In this document: piece by piece, positions 23,442-33,787 of the stretch
How positions within the stretch are numbered: the stretch's first letter is position 1
How the letters are laid out: the number at the start of each line of letters is the position of its first letter
Assembly (NCBI GenBank): GCA_001465935.1
Contig: LNKV01000077.1
Coordinates: forward strand, 64,618-118,247
Direction of reading: 5' to 3'
Length of the DNA: 53,630 nt
DNA from: Clarireedia homoeocarpa
Lineage: Eukaryota; Ascomycota; Leotiomycetes; Helotiales; Rutstroemiaceae
Notes under the pieces: generated by a model
Databases searched by the model: none
What the model was told of the DNA's origin: nothing
What the model saw: only the letters and a program-made list of their open reading frames with translations
Program-made: the position numbers and the translations under genes

Positions 23442-24475
23442 ATGGCAGACTACATACTACCCATGACATCCTACGTCCTCACCAGCGTGCTTGGCCTTGC
23501 GGTGCTACATTGAACCGTCTACAAAGTGCTTCTCAGCACCTCCCGCAGCAAATTTAAGAAGACGAATAGCTATCAGCCGATCCCAAAATATCTAAACAAA
23601 CCCAATACTCAGCTATGGCTACTGGCATACCCTTAACAAAGCTGCCGAGTCACGGACTCCCCTTTCTTGGCTTCGCGAACAATATTGTCTTTACGGGAAC
23701 ACCTACAGACCGCAAATGTGATCAGGAACTGCGACCTTGAAGATCTCAAAGCGATGCACGCAACCAAATTCAAAGATTTCGCCATCAATAGTCGTCGAAA
23801 GCTTGCTTTCCTACCATTACTGGGGGCCCATAGCGTTCTGTTGGCCAATGGCGCAGCTTGAGAACATGAGCGTGCTATGTTAAGGCCTAGCTTCAGCCAC
23901 TCTCAGTATACAAATTTCACACTCTTTGAACGTCAAGTTGGTCACCTCATCGAGGCTGTGAGGATAGAAAATACGATAAAGGGTCAGGTCGACCTTGCAG
24001 AATTCTTTTCCTGTCTCACTATCAATATCACCTCCGAGCTCATGAACAGAACTCCCATAGAACTGCTCACAAACAGGAACAAAGACCTTGTAAGGGACCT
24101 GACTCAATCCGCAGAAGGTGGTTATGCTCGCTGGTTACTTATGTTTCTGGCAAAAATCATTGCCAATTCCACCTTCAGCAAATCTGCTAACAGAGTTCGA
24201 AACTTCATGGAACGCTTTATCGATGGAGCAATCTCTTATCGCTAACATTTTGAATCTAGAAGCATCTCTACGAAGCAAACTACCAGGAACTTCGAAGCAC
24301 AACAAGGCACCAAGCCACTCTACCTAAAAGACAGAATTATACATCCCCGGCAACTCAGCTTAGCCACCAGTGACAGGAACGCAATCCTAGACCAATTAAC
24401 AACTATTCTTTTTGCTGGCAGAGATACTACTACTGCGCTTTTCACTAACTTGTTCTTCGTTCTGGCTCACCAGTA
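23442..24475 (+). pseudogene. cytochrome P450 pseudogene, 3' truncated
   Basis: Begins MADYILPMTSYVLTSVLGLAVLH, an N-terminal membrane anchor, followed at once by TGA. Pieces in changing frames then read SYQPIPKYLNKP, YGNTYRPQM and LKAMHATKFKDFAINSRRK, then FLPLLGAHSVLLANGAA. Next comes TGA where the family has Trp in the helix-C motif (expected W before EHERAMLRPSFSHSQ). The body continues FTLFERQVGHLIEAV, and the I-helix motif LFAGRDTTTALF is present near 24415-24445. Sequence ends at a TAG after VLAHQ (24473-24475). The ExxR and heme-cysteine regions are absent. The style resembles the CYP52/CYP539-like group, which is inference. At least two nonsense changes and several frameshifts make function impossible. 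Confidence 0.85.
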
Positions 24476-25092
24476 GGATGCGCCAACCCCCCCCCCCCCC
24501 CCAAAAAAAAAGCTGCTCCGACGGATTATCCCCCACCGCCCCGCTAAGAAACGGATATCCGTGGATAGTCCATCAGTTAACCGTTTGTTTAAAGTATAGT
24601 ATAATTAGTACAAATATTAGTATAAACCTTAAATACCTCCTAAAGCTCCTTTTAAAGCCTTCTTTGAAGACCTATATCTAGTTTTATTTAGTTATTTACG
24701 GTTTATACGGACAGTCCACAGATTAACTGTTTAAGATTCTCAAAAACCGTACTACTGCGGATTAAGCTGCAGTTTACTACCACGGTTAACCGTTTGCGAA
24801 GCCTATAAGAGCCCGAGATCAGTGTTCGAAAAGGTGAGAGATCCACTTTCGAACAATTGAAACTATTCAACTATTTTCAAAGTTGAACGAGTGTAACTTA
24901 CGTGGTTTGTATAAGATATTCTTTCTTCTATTATATATAAGTTATGAGCTTGCTGACTTTATGAGATGAAGCCTTGCGTCTCTATCTTGTAATTCCTATG
25001 CTTCCAACTTTTCGTTCCTTGAAGTTTCCATGCGTAACAAATTATTGTAAGCTCCTGTACGGCATTTAAAAAGCCAACACTGATTTAAGTCG
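24476..25092. other. AT-rich insertion-like segment at a P450/AKR breakpoint
   Basis: The P450 is interrupted at 24475 and an AKR fragment begins near 25093. Between them lie a C16 run followed by A9 (24487-24511), then AT-rich DNA in which variants of GTTAACCGTTT recur (about 24575, 24730 and 24787). This looks like an eroded transposable element, but clear terminal repeats were not found. Confidence 0.4.
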
Positions 25093-25584
25093 TGTCAAAG
25101 AGATCGTTCTCTGGAGAAGGAATTTATCGCGGTGTGCCGTGGCTATGGGTTGGACATGGTAGTGTATAATCCGCTCACTGCAGAATTATTTTCAGGCAAG
25201 TATAACAACGACAAGGTACCCAAAGATGGACGTTTCATTGGACCAGGGAATAGTATGGGAAGCATGTACCTTGCGCGTTATTTCAAGGATGCTAGTTTCG
25301 AAGTTTTGCGCATAATTAACTCTTTGGCGGAGAAAAATGAGCTTATGTTGGTAGAAAATGTTTTGAAGTGGTTTGTGCATCACAGCGCTTTGAATATTAA
25401 GTCTGGACGCCACGATGGTGTAGTCATATGTGTAAGTCGTTATGAGCATCTAGAGAGCAATCTAAGGGATTTGGCAAAGGGTCCTCTACCTGTAGGGGTA
25501 TTGGACGCACTAGATCAAGCCTGGGCTGTGACAGCGGCAACTGAGGGACCTTACTGGCATAGAAAGCTTGATTATGACTGTTAG
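25093..25584 (+). pseudogene. aldo/keto reductase C-terminal fragment
   Basis: An open frame of about 160 codons matches the C-terminal half of aflatoxin-aldehyde-reductase-like AKRs: SLEKEFIAVCRGYGLDMVVYNPL, then LFSGKY, MYLARYFKDASFEVLRI and a helix KNELMLVENVLKWFVHHSALN. ICVSRYEHLESNLRDL and YWHRKLDYDC end it. The N-terminal half with the catalytic Asp/Tyr/Lys/His set is missing; the sequence upstream is AT-rich and has no matching frame. An ATG-initiated product of the surviving part could not be an active reductase, so I call it a truncated gene. It probably belonged with the P450 and ATP-grasp remnants. Confidence 0.75.
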
Positions 25585-25721
25585 ACCTCTGGATACAATA
25601 GAATGACTAAGTTTTCATCATGTTTAGCTTTGAAATAAACGAGGTAAAAGTGCGAGTGTACAGCACAGATCGGGAAGCGCAAAAGAAATTCTAAATCCTA
25701 ACAGCTTTATCTTGCTATAAT

Positions 25722-26726
25722 TTAAATAGCCTGAGCAGATGCGATCCTTGTCTCTCTTACATTTGCCTCCGTCATCGCAGACTTAATATTATCTTTTATA
25801 GCATCGGTAGGCTCCAGATACGGTCTCCTCGGCTTGAGAAACTCCACAGCATCTGTGATACCTGCTCTTGGCGCAGTGAACATAGCTGCAGCATACTTCG
25901 TGTTTGCTATTCCGGCTTTTGTAGCAGATTCGGCTAATGCAATGATATTTTGCAAATCCTTGGCCTGCTCGTATTTTCCTCCTACCCAGAGATCATAAAC
26001 TGCAGCTACGGTGTTAGGAAATATGTTGGCAAACGCAGCGATGCACCCGGCGCTTCCTGCTGCAAGCCCACCAATCAAAAAGTCTGACTGTCCGCCAAAC
26101 ACCGCGAAGCGGTCAACTGGGAAAGTGGCAGATAATCGCTGGATCTTCGCGACCGACCCGCAAGTCAATTTGACACCCACAATCTTGGGGTCCTGAGCGA
26201 TTTCCGTTATGATAGCCGAGTCAAGATCCAGCCCATTGCAGACAGCGGGGAAGTTATAGATAATTATAGGCAACGGCGATTTCTCCGCAACCTGGGTGTA
26301 GAACAACTTCACCACCTCGGGGGTGGTTTGTTTACCGAAGTAGGCGCAAGGTAAGACAAGCACGAAATTTGCTCCTGCGTCGTGGGCGTCGTCGATATAT
26401 TCGAGGACCTGGCTGGTAGAATGGCCGCTGACACCTGCGATGATCGGAGTTTGGCTAGGGACAGATTTGCGTGCCAGTAGTAGGAGCTCTTTACGCTCAG
26501 CGCGGCTGAGGAGGAACGTTTCCGCGTTGGTACCTAGAATAACTAGGCCTCTCAGCTTTGTACTTGCTAGATACGCATAATATTTGGCTTGCTGTTCTGG
26601 ACAAATTTTATCCGTCTGTGGATGAAAGAAAGTCACCGCTGGAACATAGCAGCCAGGTTCGGGCACAGGATACGTATGTTGGAAAGTCGCTTCCCTAGCA
26701 CTCGTAGAAGGGGCTTGAGTATTCAT
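25722..26726 (-). CDS. DHDPS/NAL-family aldolase (HOGA / deoxy-hexulosonate aldolase-like)
   Basis: Intact single-exon gene of 334 residues, a Schiff-base class I aldolase of the dihydrodipicolinate synthase family. I start at ATG 26726 (MNTQAPSTS); the open frame extends upstream only through a TTG. The barrel carries YVPAVTFF near residue 27, GTNAET (65-70, in place of the usual GTTGE), Tyr157 in IIIYNFPA, and Schiff-base Lys186 in IVGVKLTCG. Fungal relatives split pyruvate from 2-keto-3-deoxy sugar acids or 4-hydroxy-2-oxoglutarate; this sequence does not decide which. No targeting signal is obvious. It is flanked by pseudogenes on both sides yet has no lesion, which suggests selection. 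Confidence 0.88.
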   Translation of the reverse strand: MNTQAPSTSAREATFQHTYPVPEPGCYVPAVTFFHPQTDKICPEQQAKYYAYLASTKLRGLVILGTNAETFLLSRAERKELLLLARKSVPSQTPIIAGVSGHSTSQVLEYIDDAHDAGANFVLVLPCAYFGKQTTPEVVKLFYTQVAEKSPLPIIIYNFPAVCNGLDLDSAIITEIAQDPKIVGVKLTCGSVAKIQRLSATFPVDRFAVFGGQSDFLIGGLAAGSAGCIAAFANIFPNTVAAVYDLWVGGKYEQAKDLQNIIALAESATKAGIANTKYAAAMFTAPRAGITDAVEFLKPRRPYLEPTDAIKDNIKSAMTEANVRETRIASAQAI

Positions 26727-26910
26727 ATCGATTGAAGTCAACCAACTTTCTCGACGTGCTATGAGCAATTCACTTCAGCTTATCAATGAAGATGCAGCAT
26801 CGGGTAAAGGTGTTCTACAATGCGTGGAAGTGAAGGTGGTGGGGTTTGTACCCCGCCGCTCGGTAGGAAGTCAACCGAAAGTGGGAACTCATATGTCGCA
26901 TAGTTAAATA

Positions 26911-27519
26911 AGGGCTTTGCTAAATATCCGACGCTTTTTGTTATCTGTCCGACGCTTTTTGCTATCTATCCGACACTTTTTGCTATCTATCCGACGCTTT
27001 TTGCTATCTATCCGACGCTTTTTGCTATCTATCCGACGCTTTTTGCTATCTGTCCGACGTTTTTTGCTATCTATACGACATCCTATATTATATACCGAAT
27101 ATCGGAGGTGTACAACTTGCTTTCGTAGATACAGTAAGAGGTTCTAGACTAAAAGACAATCTTGAAATATTCTTGGATATAGACTTCAGAGCTAGGAGAG
27201 ATCTCTATACTATACGATAAAGATACTACTGTTATAGAGCTAGAAGAGTTTAATGATACTAAGGCAGATCTTCAATAATATAGAGATATATAGTCAAGAT
27301 ACTAATAGAGAAACAAGTATAGTAAAAGCTCCAAGCTACTTCTTAAGATTAATTACGAATTTGAACTTCGCAGTCAACTATCTTAATTGAGCTTAAATTT
27401 TTGAAAAATCATTAATTGTAATATTTACTGTATATTGTTGTATATCGGAGATATACAGCGCAAATTTGTGGGGCGTCGGATAGATAGCAAAAAGCGTCGG
27501 ATGTTTAGCAAAACCCTTC
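26911..27519. mobile_element. MITE-like element with inverted and subterminal repeats
   Basis: The left end (26911-26940) and the reverse complement of the right end (27488-27517) match over 30 bases with two differences; both start AGGG and contain CATCCGACGC or TATCCGACGC. The flanks share AAATA at 26906-26910 and 27520-27524, a possible 5-bp target duplication. Inside the left end, a 21-bp unit with core CCGACGCTTTTTGC is tandemly repeated seven times (26928-27075). The interior is AT-rich with no transposase, so it is non-autonomous. Confidence 0.75.
26928..27075. repeat. 21-bp tandem repeat, about 7 copies
   Basis: Head-to-tail units with core CCGACGCTTTTTGC followed by TATCTAT or TATCTGT, forming the left subterminal part of the MITE. 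One inverted copy is at the right end (about 27473-27508). Confidence 0.9.
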
Positions 27520-28015
27520 AAATAACGGACTTTGCTGATGCAAGCAAGAGATTGTAAAAGAAAACTGGTTTTTGCACCAAAATGAAATATGCAATGTGTA
27601 AGATTTGACTGGTAGAAGCGATTACGAATACCTGTGGACCAATAGCTAGAGTCGTATAACTGATATCACGAATCATATTAATCATTTTTATGCTCTCTTT
27701 GCAGTTCTAGATGTACTGTGAGATTTAGAGCTCTTTGCAAAGTGATTGCATTTGAGTCTGATCTGATCTATCTAGTGAACTAATTACATAGCAGCTCAAA
27801 GGAGGTTTATATCCTCAAGCTGTAGCAAAATTAGTGATTCCAGGACATTCTGTAGCTTACAAATAGAATACAAATTGACAGCTGGTATTTGTTGATCGTT
27901 GCTGTTTCTCTTATTCTCGTATGTACTGTTGATAGTACTTGCATCAACTAAAAATGATGCCAGGATCTCAGGAACCCTAGGGAACCCCAAATGGTAACGA
28001 ACCTCACCTCTTTTA
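27520..28015. other. intergenic with a dispersed-repeat copy
   Basis: AT-rich sequence between the MITE and the proline dehydrogenase remnant. The only structure seen is the dispersed repeat at 27762-27915. Confidence 0.45.
27762..27915. repeat. dispersed repeat, copy A
   Basis: About 150 bases highly similar, in the same orientation, to 41262-41395. Shared blocks include GGACATTCTGTAGCTTACAA and TTGACAGCTGG. On the reverse strand both copies encode a similar peptide (PAVN-Y/F-Y/C-x-ICKLQNVL, then SLIL-x-QLED), so it may be a piece of a duplicated gene or of a transposable element. Confidence 0.75.
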
Positions 28016-28560
28016 AACCTTGACCTTCAATCGCCGCTGGAATTCTTCTAAAATTAGTGGAATCCCCTTCTCCATCCTAGCTGCAGCCCGGCGATTCTTT
28101 ACAAGTCGTGGAAGCAAATACTGTATACACTCTTGTGCTGAGCCCCAAGTCAAGGACTTATACACGGCGCACCTGCAAGGCAAGGCTATTGGGAAGCTTC
28201 AGCAGTCTACCATTTTTTGTTTCGACCCTTATTTGCAAAACTTCACAACCAATGTCTTTGGCCATTCCCTAGAACTGGGCGAAACATATGAATGATACAT
28301 GTGTCGTGGCCGACAAATGACAGTGCAAACTTCGGTGATTCGAAAGTTCTGAAGGCAGTAAAGTTGCCTCTACTGAGGATGTCTCTTAAAATGTTGATGT
28401 AAGATTCATTTGTGTCTGCCTTTGTGTTGTGGATGTCTTCGCGGATGCTGTGGTTGATATAACCACCTCGCACAAGTTTGATGCCAAGTCTCCACTTCTC
28501 GCGTTGTAAAAATTGTAACTGATGTGGATGATAGGAATGCGGCAACTATTTGTATCGTAT
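28016..28560 (-). pseudogene. proline dehydrogenase remnant
   Basis: Reverse-strand fragments carry the FAD-linked proline dehydrogenase signature: LQREKWRLGIKLVRGGY, then SIREDIHNTKADTNESY. After a break in frame, the C-terminal family sequence reads YKSLTWGSAQECIQYLLPR, then AARMEKGIPLILEEFQRRLK. The normal family motif is KLVRGAY. The N-terminal barrel is not found and the intervening segment is frame-shifted, so the gene is broken. The family starts mitochondrial proline (or hydroxyproline) oxidation. Confidence 0.75.
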
Positions 28561-29190
28561 TTAGAGCATGCTCGTGGTGTATGACGCGCATTGAACGAAT
28601 TTCCGCAAAAGGTAAATGACAGTAATGCTCCTACATAAATTAGAGACGCCACTTTTCTTAGTATAAATCTGATGATTATATAATGTACCCTTCATCAGAT
28701 GACAAGATATTTGATTGTAGTATTATATCCATATATTCTACTATTTGATAGATTATACCACTTAGCAGAGCCACTTAAAAACTACCTGTCATCGCCAAGG
28801 ACACGGAGACGCGTATTATACTCATGCCTGCGCAAGGCTTAACCTTATATTGACGATCCATGGGAGCAGTCCCATGAACATCACGAGCATTTCTGAAATT
28901 TACTATCTGGATTGACAGTATCTATATGCCTCAGTTTTCTCGCATGCTCTACCTATACTTACACTGGATAAGCGACAGCTAACGGTTTCCTGTGCCTCTA
29001 GCACATCTATTCCGCTCATCGCTCATCGCTCATCACTCCTCGTGAGCTGAAAACAGGTAAAGAAGTAATATTGAATGAATGCACTTGATTCCAATCCATC
29101 TTTCTACAGAAAACGAGCTTATATATAGGCAATTGAGACCACTGAATTATCACATCGAGCCCATTCTAGCTTACTAATCGCTTTGAAGCT
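28561..29190. other. AT-rich intergenic region
   Basis: Between the proline dehydrogenase remnant and the transporter 3' end. No supported feature. A signal-peptide-like short frame (start 28652) overlaps the proline dehydrogenase remnant in another frame and is not called. Confidence 0.4.
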
Positions 29191-31260
29191 CTATTCTTTA
29201 ATAGGAATATTTTTAATCTCATACTCTTCTTCTGCGACACTATCCGCAGAGATAGAATCAGGAGTTTTACTAGTTAACACTACCATTGGTCCTACTGCGA
29301 CCGCCATGAGAGCGAACGTGACAATGCTAAATATTATTTGTCAGTAAATTACGTTTTCCAAAGGGTGACGGGGGAGAAGAGAAGCTAACATACAATCCGA
29401 CAAGGGTATTGGTACTTGCATTAGTATTCATACTGTATGCGATAGCTTGACCAATAGCCTCAATACATCTGCAGAATAATTAGTTGCCAATTATGAGTTA
29501 TTTCGATAAAAAAAGATTGGGAACTCACCGGAATGCTGCTCCGTTACGAACATTTGATTGAGCGTCCGTAGCAAACGATGAAATAAGCCAGTACATGTAC
29601 GACTGCGACAGAGGCCCTGTAGTTTGCACGAAGAAGTAAGGGAGGAAAGCCGTAGGGTATAGGGAGTCGTTCCAATCGATTGTGCCCGGGTTATGGTGGT
29701 TGAAGCGCACTTGCATAATAATGGACCAGATGTAGACACCCAGGTTAAGGATGACGACAGTGAAGAGACCGAGTTGTGCTCGACGGCGCTGGCTGAGATG
29801 TTTCATGTCGAGGATGAAGCCGAGGCCGAAGCAGCCGATACTACAGCTTGTCAGTTAGTCTGACCGACCTAAGAACTGCTTTTGAATGAGTACTTGCATG
29901 CATAACAATGGCGAGACGAGCGAGGAGAGAGAACGGGCTCTAACGCTGAAGTATTCGGCTAGATAGGTGGACCATGTACCACTGTTACCTATGAGCATGA
30001 TGCGCCGTCATATTTTATCATAATCTATATATACCTGTAGAAGAAGGACCAAATTGCCCATATACTCGACAATATAACGACGCTGGAAGTCCATGTCACC
30101 TTAATGAGCTTAAACTCCTGCTTTGTAGAGAGACGTTCCGAAACGACGATTCGGGTACCGTCAGACCGAACAACGTGCTCGAGCGGAGTAATCAAGAATG
30201 CAAAAGGCAGACTGGAGGGCAGAGAAGTGAGTGATTTGAAAAAGCTCGCACAGCTATGAAAAGTACTTACGCCAAGCATTCAATTATGAGAAAGGCGATG
30301 TAAGTGAAAGGTGTGATGCCACCACTAGACCCCACCTTGGAGTTTTTGGCAAGACTGTAGAAAGAAAGCATTAGCTTCGTTCAATGCCAAGTATGTATTC
30401 GAGACTTCTTACTTGATTGCGCCCCCTATAAGCTGTCCAAGGTTTCTCGAGACAATCCAAAGAGCAAGGTATTTTCCACGAGCACCAGAAGGACTTAAAG
30501 ACATAATGGATCCAGCTTCAGCAACATACCAGCAGCCGGTACCGATGCCGCTCAATGCACCACTAAGGATCAGATACTGGAGAAGAAAATCTCTGTTAGT
30601 ATACACCATCTTCCTGCATTGAGCCTGAATGTTCTTTACTAACCCATTGATTCCCGAATTTACTATTGCAATAGTATGCGGAACCTTGGATAGGAAACGA
30701 AGCGGCACCAATGACCAAGGCCCATTTGACACCGATCTTATTCACTAGAGGGCCACCAAAGAAGCAGACTGACAGCTATGTTAGTTATAAAAATTGCTGA
30801 TAATGGGATTATGGTGTAAGAAGGAATTACCTAATGCGAGGAAAGTGTAAGTCAGAGCGGTGCTGTAAAACTCATCAATAAGGGTCACTTTCTATCAATC
30901 AAGTATCAGCTTAGACACACCAAATATTGGAAGTCTCAGGAGTTGCAAGACCGCCGCCGCCAAGACCTGGATACCATTAATATCATATGGTGAGCCACCT
31001 CGAAGATTTTGCTAGTTACCAGATATAGCATCAGACATTGCCGGGCCACAAGTTGCCTGTATACTCAAGAGCAACATCTGAGTCAAACTATGCTGATGTA
31101 CTCGCTTCCACCACGGGACAATCCTCGTGTATTCTTCCATATTGACACGATCATTGAATTCAACTGGGTCGGGGTTAATGGGCAATACCCCATTTGGTCG
31201 GAGAGCATTATGTTTTTCTCCGGCGTAGGTCATAGGGGGTGCAGCGTCAAGCTGAGACAT
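29191..31260 (-). CDS. UNC93-like major facilitator transporter
   Basis: Polytopic membrane protein of the fungal UNC93-like (DUF895) MFS group; substrates are mostly unknown. Eleven exons join in phase: 31020-31260, 30921-30966, 30831-30862, 30644-30768, 30413-30576, 30271-30354, 30035-30211, 29898-29981, 29529-29840, 29394-29468 and 29191-29326, about 491 residues. Landmarks are MLLLSIQATCGPAMSDAISG, CFFGGPLVNKIGVKWAL, GIGTGCWYVAEAGSIM, RGKYLALWIVSRNLGQLIGG, TYLAEYFSVRARSLSSLVSP and IGCFGLGFILDMK. The intron after exon 8 (29841-29897) appears to use GCAAGT as donor: this alone keeps frame and gives the family-like LLCIIGCFGLG, while the GT four bases on does not. Only about 0.9 kb separates it from the divergent flavin oxidase, so co-regulation is plausible. 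Confidence 0.85.
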
Positions 31261-32190
31261 GGTTTCTATGCGAGCTCGGGATAAAACATAAAATTATGGG
31301 ACAATTGAATTCAACTGTTAGGAATTGTAAATGAAGCAAACATTCGAGTTGGGTAACAACCTTACTTTAAACATATGATGAATTAACTGACCACAACGGT
31401 TAGGTGCAGATGTAACCCCTCCCTCACCATCACCTGTGTGAATATATATTGCTTATCTAGGTGGATCTGATCAAAGATAACGAAGATACTCATAGGTCGC
31501 CTAGCGTTTTGATGTGCATCCTATTTGTTAGAAGGTCCCAGCAACCCATCTGCTAGAGAATCTAAGCTAATCTCATTATTAAAACTAGAGCTCGAAATCA
31601 ACGCTAGAGCGGGCATAGAGTTGAATCTGAGTGGGTTCAGGTGACCTACTTCGTAGAGTTGGAAGGTCCCTGCGAGACGTTGCGAAGCAGACATATATAA
31701 AGCCTATCTAAGTTGAATCATAATACATCACTGCCAAAGCTTTGAGACCCTCATTACTTCTCTGCGACAGCGAACATAATTATTAAAATGATTCTAAATA
31801 CTTATAAAGTAGTTATCAAGTTAAATGAACATATACTAGTTTACTGGATTGTATTTATGACTAAAAGATAAACAGGTGTCTCCACATAGTATCATGTATG
31901 ATCAAGGAAATAATGAGTCAGCCCCACTAAATAATAGTTTGAGAAGAGGGGTAGAGTATGATTGGTAGACCTAGCTTAGCTTTTGGCGAACAGTATCCAC
32001 AGCGCAGTTGAATGACCGTCATTGATAATTCAGGATCCCTCTGGCTCCTGTCACATTCTCAGCTGCCTAGACAGGTATAGCTAGTCAACGCCAATGAACC
32101 GAGTCATCTTCTACAGCGACACCATACTCAGGGCCTATCTTCATCTTCGCAACGTGTATTCAAAGTATCATATACCAGCAAGCAAGCAGA
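31261..32190. promoter_or_regulatory. bidirectional promoter region, transporter and oxidase
   Basis: 930 bases between two divergent intact genes. AT-rich, with no gene-like frame. It would serve both the UNC93-like transporter and the flavin oxidase. No operator motif could be identified with confidence. Confidence 0.55.
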
Positions 32191-33787
32191 ATGGAATCTT
32201 CTCGCGAGAAGATACAGGTGATCGTCGTTGGTGGCGGCGGTACTATGGGTTCCTCAACCGCTCTCCACCTGATTCGCAATGGATACACGCCATCCAACAT
32301 CACAGTGCTGGACACCTACCAAATACCATCCGCGCAATCAGCCGGGAATGATCTGAACAAGATTATGGGCATTCGCCTTCGCAACCCAGTTGACATACAA
32401 CTTAGTCTAGAGGCGAGAGACATGTGGAGGAATGACGAGCTTTTCAAGCCATTTTTCCACAATACAGGCAGAGTAATTTAGGCATCATATGCGAAGGATT
32501 TGCAAAGACTAACACAGATTATAGCTTGATTGCGAAAGTTCTGAAGAGGGAATTGCAGCGCTTCGTAAGGAATATCAAATGCTTCTAGAGGCGGGGGTTG
32601 GCTTAGAAAAGTCCAATCACTGGCTCGACAGCGAGGATGAGATTCTTTCCAAACTCCCCCTGCTCGAAAGGGGAAATATCAAGGTAGATATTCAGACTTG
32701 AGATGCATGCAAAGAGCCTTTTCAGAGAAGATGGAGCTGATATATACCGAATTAGGGTTGGAAAGCAATATGGAGCGAAGACGGTGGTTGGTTGGCTGCA
32801 GCAAAGGCCATTAACGCGATCGGAGGCGTATTGAAAGAAAAGGGCGTGAAACTTAGATTTGGCGAGTGAGAGGACAACTCCGGTGTTTAGCACGTGGCTT
32901 TGCTGACGTAGGATGAAAGCGCTGGTTCCTTTAAACATCCCCTTTTCAATGACGACGGAATAACATGCATAGGGGTTGAAACAGTCGACGGAACAAAGTA
33001 TTACGCAGACAAAGTGGTTCTGGCAGCCGGTGCCTGGAGTCCCGCGTTGGTAGACTTAGAAGACCAATGCTGCTCCAAAGCCTGGGTCTACGCTCATATA
33101 CAACTAACCCCTGAAGAAGCCACCGAATACAAAGACGTGCCTGTGGTATACAACGGGGATATTGGCTTTTTCTTCGAGCCTAATGAGTGAGGTGCGATGG
33201 GATCCACAGCTGAACATAACTAACAACAATGTACAGACATGGTATCATCAAGGTCTGCGACGAGTTCCCCGGGTTTTCCCGCTTCAAAAGGATTCAACCC
33301 TACGGTGCATCCGAACCCAAACGCGTTTCGGTCCCTCGATCGCACGCAAAGCATCCGACAGATACATATCCTGATTCATCAGAGATTACAATCAAAAAGG
33401 CTATATCTACATACCTCCCCCGGTTCCAAAACAAACAACTCTTCAACAGAGCACTATGCTGGTGCACTGATACAGCGGATGCATCGTTACTCATCTGTGA
33501 ACATCCTAAGTGGAAAAACTTAATTGTGGCTTCCGGAGATAGTGGGTAAGTCCGCTGTTGTCAAGAGCGGTTACAGGAAATGATACATGATACTAATAGT
33601 GATGTTTAGCCACTCATTCAAGCTGCTTCCGAGCATTGGTAAGCATATTGTGGAACTATTAGAAGACCGGTTGCCAGAGCACCTTGAGAATGCGTGGAGA
33701 TGGCGACCGGGTGGCGATGCGCTTCGATCGAGGAGAGGAGCACCGCCTAAGGATCTGGCTGATTTGCCTGGGTGGAAACACGATTAA
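32191..33787 (+). CDS. FAD-dependent amine oxidase (fructosyl amino acid oxidase-like)
   Basis: Six exons join in phase: 32191-32472, 32525-32683, 32756-32865, 32920-33186, 33237-33545 and 33610-33787, giving 434 residues. The N-terminal Rossmann motif is VIVVGGGGTMGSSTALHL (residues 10-27). The body shows AGAWSPALVDLEDQC, YNGDIGFFFEPNEHGIIKV and CDEFPGFSRF. CWCTDTADASLLICEHP (about 347-363) contains the Cys that carries covalent flavin in fructosyl amino acid oxidases, and GDSGHSFKLLPSIGKHI follows. Length and motifs fit amadoriases, which release glucosone and amino acid from glycated amines with H2O2; related sarcosine or pipecolate oxidases cannot be excluded. The intron before exon 4 uses an acceptor inside GATGAAAG, the only choice that keeps frame. 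Confidence 0.88.

Noticed and set aside
26928..27075. Regular 21-bp repeats as a possible CRISPR array
   Set aside because: The units are head to tail with no unique spacers, they lie inside an inverted-repeat element, and the genome is eukaryotic.
28386..28652. Signal-peptide-like small secreted protein
   Set aside because: It overlaps the proline dehydrogenase remnant in another frame, and the family match in that frame explains the sequence better.
29898..29981. Suspected frameshift in the UNC93-like gene
   Set aside because: Careful re-reading gives an open exon (RARSLSSLVSPLLC); the only oddity is the GC donor, so the gene is called intact.
32911..32919. Acceptor at GTAG just before GATGAAAG in the flavin oxidase
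   Set aside because: Using it breaks the frame; the AG eight bases downstream restores the family-like AGSFKHPLFNDDG.
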